Shown one piece after another: positions 13,001 to 23,310 of a stretch of 64,000 nt of DNA; the first letter of the stretch is position 1; every line of letters begins with the position of its first letter. Position numbers and translations under genes: made by a program. The stretch is from assembly GCA_025345505.1 (NCBI GenBank), contig JANVCC010000270.1, positions 938,839 to 1,002,838 of the forward strand, in the 5' to 3' direction. Origin of the DNA: Todiramphus chloris collaris (Eukaryota; Chordata; Aves; Coraciiformes; Alcedinidae). A model generated the notes under the pieces. The model made no database searches and was not told the origin of the DNA. It worked only from the letters and a program-made list of their open reading frames with translations.

Positions 13001-16000
13001 TTACAACATCCTCATTAAATTTTGTGTTACATGAAGTGTTTCTACATAGCAGACTGGGGAGTATTCATTTTCACTTCCAATCCTGCTCTTGGAAAAAGCT
13101 GAAATTAATTAAAAGGGGTTTTTTTTTAATGGAAAAAGTTGAAATTAATATTAAAACCAATGTCTTACAATGAAGCATCCCCTGCTATAGAGGGAAAGAA
13201 GAGCCTTGTACCAGGCACGACAAGTGCACCTTTGCCCAGAACACCTCCCCTTCCATGTCCATTTACCAGACCAAGGTGTGAATTCAGTGGCTTCCACAAA
13301 TCCCAGCCCTGGCCTGGGTCTACTGGTCTTACTGGGAGAGTCCGTTTTAAGAGTGAAACAATGGGCAGTTCAGTTACGACACAGAGTTCTCCCCAGGGGC
13401 TCCCTCAAAACCCTGTTTTCCTTTTTTCCCCCTTTTCCCCCAGTTCTGTACAGCTTCAGCAACTCTCCGAGTGCTGAAAACCTGCGGGCGTGCTGCAGCC
13501 ACAGCAGCCTGCGCCACGGACCTGGAGAAGAAGGACCTTTCTTCCCCATGCTCCCAAATTCTCTTGTTCTACCCTCCTGCTCTCCACCCAGCCCAATTCA
13601 CTGCGTTTATTCTGCAGTGCCCCCCCGAGACCATCCACCCCTCTCCTGATTTAGTGCCACTTTATCCTTCCCAACAGCACAGGCTGCTCAACACCGGTCT
13701 TGATGCTCCGGCACGGTTTGCATTGCAGGGTCCAGCTCCTCAACAGGGTCCCTAAGAGCTGTGGTCCATGGCAGGTCTACACCTGTCCCTTTCTCTGCAG
13801 CTCCACATCTCCTCTCCCAGTAGGGATCTCCTGCCACGCTTCCCAAGGAAGGTCCAGATTCCTAAGGAGGGGATCCCCAAGCTTTCCTGCAGCCTGGCAC
13901 CTCAGTGCATCCAATGACCATGCAGACCTGATCCACCCGTGGCGGGTCGCTCCCAAACCGAGCTGAGCACCAGCACATGCAAACACCCGCTTTGCACGCG
14001 CCGCAGACTGTGACTGCGACCGCACGCTTGGCTTTGCACAGCCATCGGTGCATAAGTAATTTTGGAGGGGTAAAAAATAAGTATTGCTTGAGCTTATCTT
14101 TGGGGTTAAGCATCTAAAAGGAGATGTTCTGTCAACCGTTTGGAAGAACCCAGAGTACATCTGAAAAACCACCTGAGAAAAGGGAAAGGGATTTCCAAAA
14201 CCATCAGCAGAGGCGGAGTTCTACATCTTTAAATTAGCATGTGATTGAAACCCAAGCCAATACCCTGACCTCAAATTCCCCTTTCTAACTGTCAATTCTC
14301 ACATCCAGATGAGATTTCTCTCTTTAAATGCATTTCTTGCTTGACCCTTTTGCTAGGGTGGTGCAGCAAAGCTGGAATGTAAAGTATTCTAAAGCTGTTG
14401 GTTTGGGTTTGGTGGGTTTTTTTAGATTTTGGAAGGGATTTGTTCTCCTGAGAGAGTCATCCCAGTGCTGATGTCCTGCTCTCATGGGAAAATGCACCAA
14501 ACCATAGACATCAGCTCACCTATAGCGATGCCACGCATCTCAAGTAAGAGCCAAGGTGTATTCCTGCCGCCCCAGCTGTCCTCTGGGACAACAGCTAGCT
14601 CCCACCAGCTCTGGGGGACAGCTTTCCTCCCTCTAACTGCTCAGAAGTGCTGTGAAGCAGTCTTGAGGCTCTGCCCCTTCCCTCCAAGGGCTAGGAGGAG
14701 AAGGCACCGTCCCAAAGCGTGCCCTTGCCCACTCTGTACCACCCTGTGCCAGTCCAGACCTTCCCCAGAGCTCTGGAGAGGTAACTACAAGGCAGTCCCG
14801 ACATTCCAGAGCTCATGAATCCTTCTTACCCCCAGGATATCTTCTAAACACTGGCACGGACTGAGAAGAAGGCTTTCTACTGAAACTCACACTGGTATTT
14901 GGATACTCTGAGCAAGATCTCAGGCTTGTGCTGGGTCAAGCTGAGGGCAGTGGGAGTGCAGACCACAGGGCTGCCCAGGGCTTACACGAGCAGATCCAAG
15001 CTCAGGATCCACTTTCCCCCATGGAAAGACTATTTTGTTAGGTTCGTTTCTTAAAGAGATGTGAGGGTTTGGGGGTCACCAGCTGAGCACCAGTTCGCTC
15101 CTGCTGGTTTGTGGCGGGGCACTGAATGGGCACGGACTGCAGAACTCAACGGGATCGTTCAGGAGTCAGCTACCCCTTGCCTGCGCTTGCCCAGAAGCAG
15201 CGAGGGGTAATTCTTACTGCACTTCATCAGTAACGTGAGAAGAGCACTTCCATAAAGCTGGTGGGGAGAGCATCTCCAGAAACGTTGTCAAAGCCACGGT
15301 GGGGATTACCTGCTAAAAACTGCTGAGTATCGAAGAGCTTGCAGGTCTGGTCACGCTCCAGCTTGTTGGGCCGGTCACTGCAGAGCGCCAGGGGCCCGTC
15401 CCAGTAGATCCTGCTTTGGCAAAGTCTCTTGGCGTAGAGGCCGTCGGGTGCCATCCACAGTATTACTCCTCGCTCCAGGTGGTTCAGGAGTTTTTCTATG
15501 TTCTTCCTCTGGCCATTATCCTCTGGATAAGGGAAGATAACTTGCTCCAGGCTGCTGACCTCGTAACTTTGGCCATGGGATATCCTACAACCTTCAGGAC
15601 TAGAAGTTGTCACCTCCTTGACCAGTATTTCACGGTAATATAAGCAGATGTGGAGTCGACAGTCTACAAGGAGAGGAAAGAAAGCATCCCTGTGATACAT
15701 CAGTACGAACGGGTTTTGCTTCAGATCTGTACTAAGACCAACAGACAAGTTTGCAAGAGATTTCTGAGCCTGGTGGTCATCACCACCCAGAAGACAGGCT
15801 CACATTAGCAAAACTCATATATGGAATACAAACACTAAAACTTTTGGGTCAGGGCAGTGTTAACGTCCTCTCATTTTATTGTAAGAGTTACTGAGGTGGG
15901 AATTTAGGAGGAACTAACGTCCTGCAAACTTCACCTTTCCATTTGAAAGGCAAAGCCTACACACGAAAAGCGGCTGTTTGTCACATTTTCCAGGTTCACA

Positions 16001-19000
16001 TCACGATTAAACCCACCAGCCCAGCACACTTCCTCAGATTTAACCAGGAAGTAGCTGTGTTTCTCCCCAGATTTTGCATAAAAGAGGCTTCTGAGCCGGG
16101 ACCTGCAAACTCGCACCCAGCTGCCTGAAGAGGAGGGGCTGCTGGCTCCAGGGCTGGCCCCAGAACCCCCAGCCTTGCCTTCAACCAGCCATCCCACCAG
16201 CTTGGCCAGCCCCTGCAGTCTCACACCGTGCTGGAGAGCTACACAGGTATGTATAATGCACGGGGGTGTGTATATAGTACACGTCTGTGTATATACACAG
16301 AGCCATACGTGTACATACATTCAGGAGGACAATGCCACTCAGGACACCTGCTGAGCATCACGTTATAGGTCTATCCCGTTTCTGAGAGATGCACATTCCC
16401 CACTCCTTCCCAGCGTTACTCAGAAAGTCCCCGGTGTCTGCAGACCTGGCTGAACTAACTTCCATTTCCTTTCCCAAACCCCTCTGCTTCCCACTGGGAA
16501 CCACCAAGCAGAGCAGGGCCGGGTGGCACCAGCTGGAGCACAGCAGGGTACCCAGCTAACGCCAGCTCCCGGGTGAAGAACTGCCCTAAGTGTTGCCAAA
16601 CCCCCCAAACTTTCCAGACTCTCCTGGGAACTCCTGATTTGGTGGCTCAGCGGAGCAGCCCAGCACCAGCCCTGCGAGCTGGGGAAGCATTAACCTGAAC
16701 CAGCTCCAGCCCTCAGAGCCGGGGCTGCAAGGGCTGAGGTATCCTGGCAACCAGAGGCTTAAGCTCGTACGCCAAATTAATTCATTAAAGAGGTTTCTTT
16801 TTCTTTCTTTTAATCAGAAAGGAGAGGTGGTGGCAGGGCAGAAGTGGGAGTCTCTTCCCACACTCCCCAGGAAGCCCAGGGGGTTATGGACCTTACCTGA
16901 CAGGGCGAGGGCTTCACCAGACCTTATGCTTGGCTCAATCGGGATGCCAGGAGTCTGGGACTCGGGAGGGGCACAAGCATAAAAGGTTCCTGTCACCTGA
17001 CAACCTGTTTTCACAAACAAAAGTCAGTGACCGCTGCCTAAATCTTAAAGAAAAGCACGGGTGTAGATCACAGCAATGCAAAAGCAAGTTTTCCTGGGCC
17101 CCACCAGGAACTCTCTTTCTTCCCCTTTTCTTCTTAAAAAGGTCCTGTTTCCCAATTATGTCAACTCTACCAATCGCTCCAGCTGTTCATTTGGGCTGTA
17201 GTTTGTGTCTGCAGGAAACACTCCCTTTGTACTTCAGTGTTCCCTCTGGTCCCTTTTCCTTACCCAGCGTGTGGTCCTATTACAGAAATCTTTTACATTT
17301 TTAACTAGACTACAGTGCTCCTCGAGGCTGCCTGCAAAACACAACCTATTTCATATAAGGAATTTTCCTAAAGACAGGTAGAACAGTAAAGCTGGAATTA
17401 ACACCGCTTAAAAAGCAGTTAAAGAACGTGGTGCAGTGGGCTGTTATGAGGGGTTTATTGCCAGGACTACCATTAGACTGTTCCGGGAGAAGCCTTCCAG
17501 CAAGTGGATTCTGACACGGGCAACTGATGTTTTCCTCTCTCCTCATGCCAACAAAAGCCTTTGGAGGATGATGCACGTAACTTGCAGACAACACCACCTT
17601 TCCCAGGGGCAGAACCCACCACCATCAAGAGCTGGAATGATGGGGACAGGAAACAACCACATCTCCTGACACATTTTTGAGCCCAACAAGGAACCCACCA
17701 CTAACAACTGCCTCCAAACTCGGCAAAGCATCCAAACACATGTGGAACCGCTGCGGAGGGTGAACCTCAGGGCAGGGGTCACCCAGCTTGAGACCTCGGG
17801 TTTTTATTAGCAAATAGCTCACTAAAAGCAAAGAATTCTGCCCAATAATTGCAAAAGTTGCAGCATGCTGGGCATTTACTTTTTAGCAGACCTCAAGATT
17901 TCTCTGCAGCAAAGCCTCTGGAGAGCTGTCCTCTGAAAATGCAGCACCTGCTCTAAGAAGTCCTTCCTTGCTTCCCATCCTTTCCTGCCCTTCTGAGCCA
18001 GCTGCTTCTCACGAAGCAAACGCCTGCATCCTCAGGTGAGTTACCCCACAAGGGTCTGTGGGATGTGGGGCCCTTTCTCTTATGTTTTCTGCCCCCCAGG
18101 CTTCAGTGTTGCCAGTTTTTGCAATTCAGGCTTTTTCCTGAGGATGTCAAGCCTGGAAAACCATGGCTGTGTTCAGCTCTGCTGCCGTGAGATCTTCGGG
18201 GAAGGGAACATCCCTTTGTTCTGTGTCTGCTCTACCAGCCCCAAGAGAGACTCAATCCATGACAAGTTGTCCCACTGCCGCAGCACTAAAATTAAGTCAT
18301 AATTTCAGCTTGCCTCTCAGGAGAATAATGCCGTTCTAATCCATGAGGCTGGAGGGAAAACCTCACTGCTGAGTGCCTCAAATGGCCCAAAACCAGAAAG
18401 CCAGGCTGAGGAACACATGTTCCATTCCCATTTGGGGTTTTTTTGTGGGGTTGCTTCCCTTCTTACTGCTCTGGGCTTTTGAGACAGCTGAAGACGTTGT
18501 GGGGCTGTCTGGTGTCAGCTCAGGGGACTGTACATCCCACACACTGCACGTGTGGTGGCAGGGAAAGCAAGAGCCCTGAGGACAAAGGCTCTCTCTGAAG
18601 GGAGCCCATCTCCCCTCTCCAGCCACTTCTGCTCATTCCCATCAAAGCCACGCGAAAGAAACCTGAAAGGAACCTTACCGTTCTCACAGCCTGGCCCTTG
18701 CCAGTGGTGACCGCGAGCTGCGAAGGGGACGCTGGCGCACTGGTAGGGCATGTCGGGATGTGGCTGCTCCGGGGCAAACTCCCTCCAGCTCCGCTCGTGG
18801 GGCACCATGTAGTTGGGTACCTGTTCAAATTAACGAGATGGTCTTTCAGTGGGCAGCTGTCAGAGCTCATGCGACGCGTTGCGTCAGCGTCCCCGTGTCG
18901 GCTCCTCGGTTGTCTCTGCCAGAGCCTGTGGAGGTCTGAGCACTGCCCAGGCTGCGCCAGTGGCACTTGGCCACCACCACCAGCGAAGCTTTCAGATGAA

Positions 19001-21272
19001 CTTCTTGCCACTGGTGTAAATAATAAGCGGGTTGGAATAACAAAAGGCAGTCAGAGCACTGCTGGTAAATGTCTGCTCAGAAGAGCCAGGCTTCACCAGG
19101 CACACACACCCTGGCACCCAGGGAATGGCAGTGCCCAACTGTCCAACAGAGCAGAGCTAATACTGAGGGTCAAACAGCACCGAGGGAAATCCACTGCCCT
19201 GTGGCCTCATATGACATTAGAAACATTTCTTCTCAAATTCTCAGTTTTTATAATAAAGTTGCTTCCCAGAGAGAACTCCAGAGCCACGCCAGCAAAGGCA
19301 GGCAGAGCGCACAGCGCGGGACCGATGCTGCCCGATGTACAAGCATTGAGTGAAGCGTGCAACTGAGGCCATACCTGAGATGGTAGTGGAGTGTAAGGAG
19401 ACGTTATGGGAAAGGGATGGTTCATCATTAATGGCTGGTCCTCCATGCTGATCTGTTTTGCACCTATGTTCACCAGAGGGATGAAAACAAACCATGTCAG
19501 CCACATCTTAAGGAAGAAAAATACTCTGTGATTTTGTTAAATCTGAAGTCGGCACATTGAAGTCAGAATTGCAGAACGGCAAGGATTGGCAGGGCCCTCT
19601 GGAGATGCTCTGGTGTCCCCCCTGCTCCATCCAGCAGGGGCACCCAGAGCAGGGGCCCAGCAGCGCAGGGTCCAGCCGGGGTGGGAATCTCTCCAGAGAA
19701 GGAGACTCCACAGCCTCTCTGGGCAGCCTGGACCAGGCTCCCACACCCTCACACCAAAGAACTTTCTCCTCCTTTTCAGATGGGTCTGACAAATCCATAC
19801 AACCTGACTTTGAACAAGCAGAGGGTTAAGATGCCCTCTGGCACCATCTGGGACAGGATTCCCAGCAGTCTGTCCTGCTGGGCTCTCCATTGCCCCCAGG
19901 GAAATGTTGCCCAGCCATTCCCAGTGGTGGGTACACCCACGATACCCTCCCCAGGCACTGCCATGCCCCTGCCTCCCACCAACCCTGCCTGGCACGAGGG
20001 GCTTCCTGGAGAGCTACAAGCTGGAAACCCCTTCCTCCCAGCTCTTCCCCCGCAGCAGGTACCCCCTGTCCATCCCAAATCACTTCTGCTCTTCCCTGTA
20101 TTCCAAACCTACAGCCAGCAAACAAATGAATTTTTTTGCCTGTCCCCTGAGCCATTTGTTTGGCTCTCACTACCCAGAACTGGCAGGGACCAGCCCACCT
20201 GCACCTTCCTCCCGGGCTCCCTCTCAGCACCCAGACACGGCTCTCCCGCAGACACAGCCTCTTCAGGTCCTCCAGACGAGCTGCGCCTGAGCCCTGCCTT
20301 TTGCCTCCTCAAAAGACTGCAGGACTGTTCCCGAAAAGCAGCCTCCAGTCCTCATCTGCTTACAATGAGACATATTTATGCCCTTTTACACAGGGAATTT
20401 GAGATGCTTTACCTTTTTTAGCTCCTTCTGGCACTATTCTGTACACTTTATAGGGATCTGAGATGTCCAGCTGGCTTCTCTCCACCAGTTCTTCAAAGTC
20501 ATTGCTCTTGTTCAAAGCACACCTTAATCTTGTCTTCCAGGTAGGGGGATCTGGTTTATCAATGCCCTCTCTGAACTTGCCTTTAAATAGAGCCCAAGCC
20601 TGGAAACATTTCAGATAATCAAAAGAAGAAGAGAAAAAAAAAAAAAAGGGGGGGGGGGGGGGGCAAAAGAAAGAAAAAAGAAAAAGAATCAACTACAAGG
20701 TACAAGTCCACAATGCTTGAAGCAGCACATATATGTGTGTGTGCTTTTACATGCATGAATTTACTCCCTAGAGGTTTAGGCTGAGAAAAAAAAGAAGCAC
20801 GGTAAGGTAGGAAAAACATTTTAGCAGACACAAGAAAGAGGAGAAAATGATCCAAGACGAAAGCGGCAACAGACGTGCCGCAGTCCCACGAGCTTTCATC
20901 CCCGTGAGGAGGAGAGGGAAAGGGCAGGTGGCCTCGTCCCACAAGCACAGGGGACACCAAGGCACAGCCAGGGGCCACCCAGCAGAGGACAGGGTGGCCA
21001 GGGGCCACCGCAGAGCCTCTGAGCATCCCTCCTGTGTCCCACAGCCCCACGCCCGGGGTGAGCTCTACCTTGAAGAGGGCGGCATCCTCCTCACGGTTGT
21101 AGTCCTGCTTGCCGGCGTGCTTCCAGGGGATGCGGAAGATGCTCTTCTCGTCGTTCTCCCACACCAGCCCCGGGTACTTGCCGCTGTCTATCTGGTCGAT
21201 CAGCCACTGGCGGAGTTTCCCGTTGCCACAGCTCACCGAGTTCATCCCGCACTCGCCCGGCTCCAAGTTCAT
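9892..21272 (-). CDS. IRF4: Interferon regulatory factor 4, complete coding region (8 coding exons)
   Basis: Joined coding exons (minus, 5' to 3'): 21272-21069, 20599-20413, 19463-19375, 18820-18679, 17004-16897, 15663-15310, 11768-11656, 10035-9892. They total 1341 nt, giving 446 residues plus stop; human IRF4 has 451. The N-terminal DNA-binding domain (about residues 15-130) has the IRF tryptophan pentad at W23, W38, W50, W70 and W89 and the recognition-helix segment TWKTRLRCALNKS. A Pro/His-rich linker (about 131-240) follows, then the IRF-association domain (about 244-410) that contacts PU.1/SPIB or other IRFs, and the autoinhibitory tail ending RSIRHSSIQE. From family knowledge, IRF4 is a nuclear factor for plasma-cell, T-effector and melanocyte programmes, usually binding composite ETS-IRF or AP1-IRF sites. 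No frameshift or lost key residue is visible. A second in-frame Met (residue 10) exists, but the first matches the mammalian start MNLE. Confidence 0.97.
10036..11655 (-). other. IRF4 intron 8
   Basis: About 1.6 kb, with one CR1 3' piece (11352-11517). No other feature recognised. Confidence 0.85.
11352..11517 (-). mobile_element. CR1: CR1 3' piece in IRF4 intron 8
   Basis: Antisense CR1: ATCACAGACTG, TCATCTGGTCCACCCCCCTG, and CTCTCTGGGCAGCCTG. Positions 11400-11517 differ from 59552-59669 at one base, so both belong to one young subfamily. Confidence 0.85.
11656..11768 (-). CDS. IRF4: IRF4 exon 8: C-terminal association domain
   Basis: Encodes Glu362 to His399: ELQAFAHHGRPLPRYQ, LCFGEEFPDPQRQRKLITAH. 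Acceptor CCCCAG, donor GTAAGT (11650-11655). Reading on past the donor gives residues unlike any IRF, confirming the boundary. Confidence 0.97.
11769..15309 (-). other. IRF4 intron 7
   Basis: About 3.5 kb, the longest IRF4 intron seen completely. Contains an endogenous-retrovirus LTR-like piece near the exon 8 end (about 11875-12320) and otherwise no recognised element. A poly(T) run lies at about 13120-13128. Confidence 0.85.
11875..12320. mobile_element. LTR-like fragment of an avian endogenous retrovirus
   Basis: Runs of wording familiar from avian ERV long terminal repeats: a block with ATGGGTTGAGATAAAGACAG followed by an A-rich segment, a block around GTCAGCTGTGTCCCCT, then GCAAGCCCTGCTCAGCAGCA, TTGTTATCACCGCTG and AACTCTATCCCAGC. 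No gag, pol or env is beside it, so it looks like a degraded solo LTR. Orientation and family not resolved; recognised by memory of the repeat type, not by alignment. Confidence 0.55.
15310..15663 (-). CDS. IRF4: IRF4 exon 7: main IRF-association domain exon
   Basis: Largest coding exon at 354 nt. It runs from Asp244 (split) through CRLHICLYYREILVKE, GCRISHG, PYPEDNGQRKNIEKLL, LWMAPDGLYAKRLCQSRIYW to KLFDTQQFLA, plus one base of Glu362. It forms most of the MH2-like IRF-association fold used for PU.1/SPIB and IRF partnering. Acceptor CTTGTAG, donor GTAATC. Confidence 0.98.
15664..16896 (-). other. IRF4 intron 6
   Basis: About 1.2 kb. A TG/TA-rich stretch (16245-16320) with short alternating purine-pyrimidine runs is the only visible low-complexity DNA. 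Confidence 0.85.
16897..17004 (-). CDS. IRF4: IRF4 exon 6: linker to association domain
   Basis: Encodes residues 208-243 plus one base of Asp244: GCQVTGTFYACAPPES, then EPSIRSGEALALS. It is near-identical to mammalian IRF4. Acceptor AAACAG (17005-17006 complement AG), donor GTAAGG (16891-16896). Confidence 0.97.
17005..18678 (-). other. IRF4 intron 5
   Basis: About 1.7 kb. No repeat or open frame I can support. Confidence 0.85.
18679..18820 (-). CDS. IRF4: IRF4 exon 5: linker
   Basis: Encodes residues 161-207 plus one base of a Gly codon: VPNYMVPHERSWREF, then EQPHPDMPYQC, then RGHHWQGPGCEN. These blocks align with mammalian NYMMPPLDRSWRDY and RGHHWQGPACENG. Acceptor AACAG, donor GTAAGG (18673-18678). 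Confidence 0.96.
18821..19374 (-). other. IRF4 intron 4
   Basis: 554 bp. In humans intron 4 carries a pigmentation enhancer (the rs12203592 region). I could not recognise a matching block here by eye. A CG-rich patch at 18869-18905 is the only notable composition. Confidence 0.85.
19375..19463 (-). CDS. IRF4: IRF4 exon 4: linker
   Basis: Encodes Gly131 (split codon) to Gln160, reading AKQISMEDQPLMMNHPF then a Ser/Thr/Pro stretch ending PLPSQ. It corresponds to the mammalian linker beginning GAKQLTLEDPQ. Acceptor ATAG at 19464-19467, donor GTATGG at 19369-19374. It is less conserved than the flanking domains, as expected of the linker. Confidence 0.95.
19464..20412 (-). other. IRF4 intron 3
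   Basis: 949 bp, with a CR1 copy at 19568-19785 and unremarkable sequence otherwise. Open frames across 19700-20400 on the plus strand run through the CR1 and have no splice or family support. Confidence 0.9.
19568..19785 (-). mobile_element. CR1: CR1 3' end in IRF4 intron 3
   Basis: Antisense copy with CTCCAGAGAAGGAGACTCCA, CTCTCTGGGCAGCCTGGACC and AAAGAACTTTCTCCTCC. Bases 19641-19732 are identical to 22670-22761. Confidence 0.9.
20413..20599 (-). CDS. IRF4: IRF4 exon 3: second half of DNA-binding domain
   Basis: Encodes residues 69-130, from AWALFKGKFREG to PEGAKK, plus one base of a split Gly codon. The acceptor is TTTCCAG and the donor GTAAAG. It holds W70, W89 and the recognition helix with R94 and C95, equivalent to human R98 and C99. 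The upstream pyrimidine tract is interrupted by a pure C16-T14 run (minus sense) at 20634-20663. Confidence 0.97.
20600..21068 (-). other. IRF4 intron 2
   Basis: 469 bp separating the two DNA-binding-domain exons. Contains the A14-G16 plus-strand homopolymer pair and purine-rich DNA next to the exon 3 acceptor; no other feature seen. Confidence 0.9.
20634..20663. repeat. A14-G16 homopolymer pair
   Basis: Fourteen A then sixteen G on the plus strand, within a purine-rich stretch from 20622 to 20686. In IRF4 sense this is a long pyrimidine tract ending about 34 nt before the exon 3 acceptor. Length may be unreliable in assembly. Confidence 0.95.
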
Positions 21273-21363
21273 GCCACTCGTGTCAGGGATCGGGCGGGGG
21301 GTTTTGGGTGCCTCACTGAGCCCACCTCTCCAATCACACCCAAGCACCGGCTCCCGGGGGGGG
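21069..21363 (-). CDS. IRF4: IRF4 exon 2: start codon and first half of DNA-binding domain
   Basis: Coding part is 21272-21069, 68 codons from MNLEPGECGMN to AALFK, ending in phase 0 at a GTAGAG donor (21063-21068). It carries W23, W38 and W50. The best acceptor upstream of the ATG is CCTCCTCTGCAG, with the exon starting at 21363, leaving 91 nt of 5' UTR in this exon. The coding part is certain; the 5' boundary is inferred from splice-site strength only. Confidence 0.9.
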
Positions 21364-22261
21364 CTGCAGAGGAGGGGGATGGGGCAGGACGGGGGAGAGG
21401 AAAACCCACAGGTCAGGCACCAGCTGAAGCCCCACGTAGAGCCCCAGCAGCATTCCCCGGGGCCACACGTACCACGCCGAACGGCAGCTGCAGCGTGCAG
21501 GGGGTCCTGGGGGCCCCGGGAAACACGGTACAGAGCCTCAGGAGCCCGGGCACAGCCCCCCACAGCCCTCCCCAGGTGCTGCTCACACTGCCGGCTCAGA
21601 CAGACTTCCCCCTGTCCCGACACTGCTTTGCATGAACGCAGACGGCTTGTTCAGATTTCACTGCAAAGTGGCTGGAGGCACAAGCCCCTTGTCCTGCTCG
21701 GAGTCCAGCTGCTTTATTTATTTTTTTTCTAACTTTTTAACCAAAAAAATAAAGAAAAAAATGGCATACGAAATGGATTTTCATGCAAGAGTGCACACGT
21801 GTGGTGTTAGCCACGTGCGCACGATTTGTAGGGCTTCACACGCCCGTACGATCTATACGGCATCCAGCTAGAACATCCAGCGAACGTTCACAGCTCACTT
21901 AAGCAAGACACATCTGAACAACTTCTGTCCTACACGTACCCGCCCCTCCAGCCGCTTCCAACGCACACGCAGAGCAACATCCCAACCTATACACTGCAAA
22001 TACTTAGAGGTGTAAAGACACCAACCTACAGAGCCTGGCACGGAAGCTCTCAGACAGACACACAGAGCCCTGGCTAGGCACCAGGAGCGGTGATGGACGC
22101 CCACTGGAAAGGCCCTAATGTGAGGCCACCAACACCAGTAACAGGGACCTGGCATCAGGTTTGTCTCCCTGATCTGTAAAATTGTTTGAATGTCCCCAGA
22201 AGCTTAGTTTGGTTGGGTTTGTTCCTTTCATTGCACCAAACAAATAGCTGCATCTAATAGA

Positions 22262-22380
22262 TGTGGTGCTGAGGGACGTGGTTCAGAGGTGCCCTGGCAG
22301 TGCTGGGGGAACAGTTGGGCTTGGTGATCTTCAAGGTCTCTTACAACCAAAAGGATTCTATTACTCTAATAAAAACAATC
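22262..22380 (+). mobile_element. CR1: CR1 3' terminal fragment in IRF4 intron 1
   Basis: Typical 3' terminus: GTGGTGCTGAGGGACGTGGT, CCTGGCAGTGCTGGG, TTGGTGATCTTCAAGGTCTC, then an ATTCTATT-type end. About 200 bp from an inverted CR1 piece. Confidence 0.7.
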
Positions 22381-22576
22381 ACCCTCAGCACCCACCGTTT
22401 TTCCTTCCAGACACGGGGAGACTTTCAGACATCCTTAGCAGACAGGTGCCCACTACTGTGGCCATCGGGGCAGCTCTGCACCCCTCACACCCCTCCTCAA
22501 GTGGCAGCATCCCCCCCCAGAAAACAAACCCAGTCCACCAGCTTCTCCCCCTGGCACAAGGAGAGGCCAGGGCCAT

Positions 22577-22765
22577 GGGTCACAGAATCACACAGAATCC
22601 CAACAGGGTACGGAATGGAAGGGCCCTCTGGAGATGCCCTGGTGCCACCCCAGCTGCATCCAGCAGGGTCACCCAGAGCAGGGGCCCAGCAGCGCAGGGT
22701 CCAGCCGGGGTGGGAATCTCTCCAGAGAAGGAGACTCCACAGCCTCTCTGGGCAGCCTGGAACAG
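22577..22765 (-). mobile_element. CR1: CR1 3' end in IRF4 intron 1
   Basis: Antisense copy beginning GTCACAGAATCACACAGAAT with the same body as the intron 3 copy. It ends about 140 bp before the assembly gap. Confidence 0.9.
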
Positions 22766-22905
22766 AGCAGACCCCACACTGGAGCCCATACAAAGACCCC
22801 AAAAAAGTCTTTTCTCCCCCTTAGAGCATGAAGCGGATCCCCCAGAGCCATTCCCGCGACCCTGCCCAGGCGGGAGGGAACCAGCAGCCCCGGGGAGCAG
22901 GTAAC

Positions 22906-23005
22906 NNNNNNNNNNNNNNNNNNNNNNNNNNNNNNNNNNNNNNNNNNNNNNNNNNNNNNNNNNNNNNNNNNNNNNNNNNNNNNNNNNNNNNNNNNNNNNN
23001 NNNNN
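22906..23005. other. Assembly gap (100 N)
   Basis: Exactly 100 ambiguous bases, the conventional placeholder for a gap of unknown length. It lies in IRF4 intron 1, 139 bp from the exon 1 donor, in GC-rich DNA that sequencing commonly misses. Sequence and true distance here are unknown. Confidence 0.98.
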
Positions 23006-23143
23006 CGTCTCTCTCAGGTGCCAGGAGAAACCCGGAGAGGGGAACGCCGAGGTGCCCGCACCGCTCACCCCGTCCCCCTGCCCGTCCCGCCGGGTCCCGC
23101 AGCGGGGCCGGGCTGCGTGCCCGGGGTCCGCACCCCCGCTTAC

Positions 23144-23205
23144 CTGCGTCGCGGCGCTGGGAGCGGGCAGGGGCCGCCGGCTGCTGGCACCGGGCACTCC
23201 GCGAC
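23144..23205 (-). other. IRF4: Probable IRF4 non-coding exon 1 (5' UTR)
   Basis: A clean donor (GACGCAG followed by GTAAGC) ends the exon at 23144 in CpG-rich DNA. A TATA-like box 26-31 nt upstream of about 23205 places the transcription start. Mammalian IRF4 also starts with a short non-coding exon. The upstream limit is an estimate. Confidence 0.6.
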
Positions 23206-23230
23206 TGGGCCGGTGCCACCGGGAAGTTTC

Positions 23231-23236
23231 TTTATA
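23231..23236 (-). promoter_or_regulatory. IRF4: TATA-like box of IRF4 promoter
   Basis: TATAAA in minus sense (context CATATAAAGAAAC) at the expected spacing from the exon 1 donor. Upstream GC boxes lie at about 23259-23270 and 23373-23388. Confidence 0.55.
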
Positions 23237-23310
23237 TGACGGGAGGGCGTCGTGCCCGGGCGGGCGGGGAGGCGGGTCCCGGTCCGGAGGTGGAGCTGCC
23301 GGCGAGGAGC

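Larger units (their letters stand above)
21364..23143 (-). other. IRF4 intron 1
   Basis: Holds two CR1 pieces in opposite orientations (22262-22380 plus, 22577-22765 minus), the assembly gap and an A/T-rich patch at 21716-21765. I see no other coding exon. Its 5' donor is strong; the 3' acceptor at 21363-21364 is the best of several AG choices before the ATG. Confidence 0.6.

Noticed and set aside
20847-21635. 262-codon plus-strand open frame
   Set aside because: Antisense shadow of IRF4 exon 2, which has clear family identity on the minus strand.
22580-23219. Open frames translated across the N gap
   Set aside because: Artefact of translating ambiguous bases; one side is antisense CR1 and the other promoter DNA.
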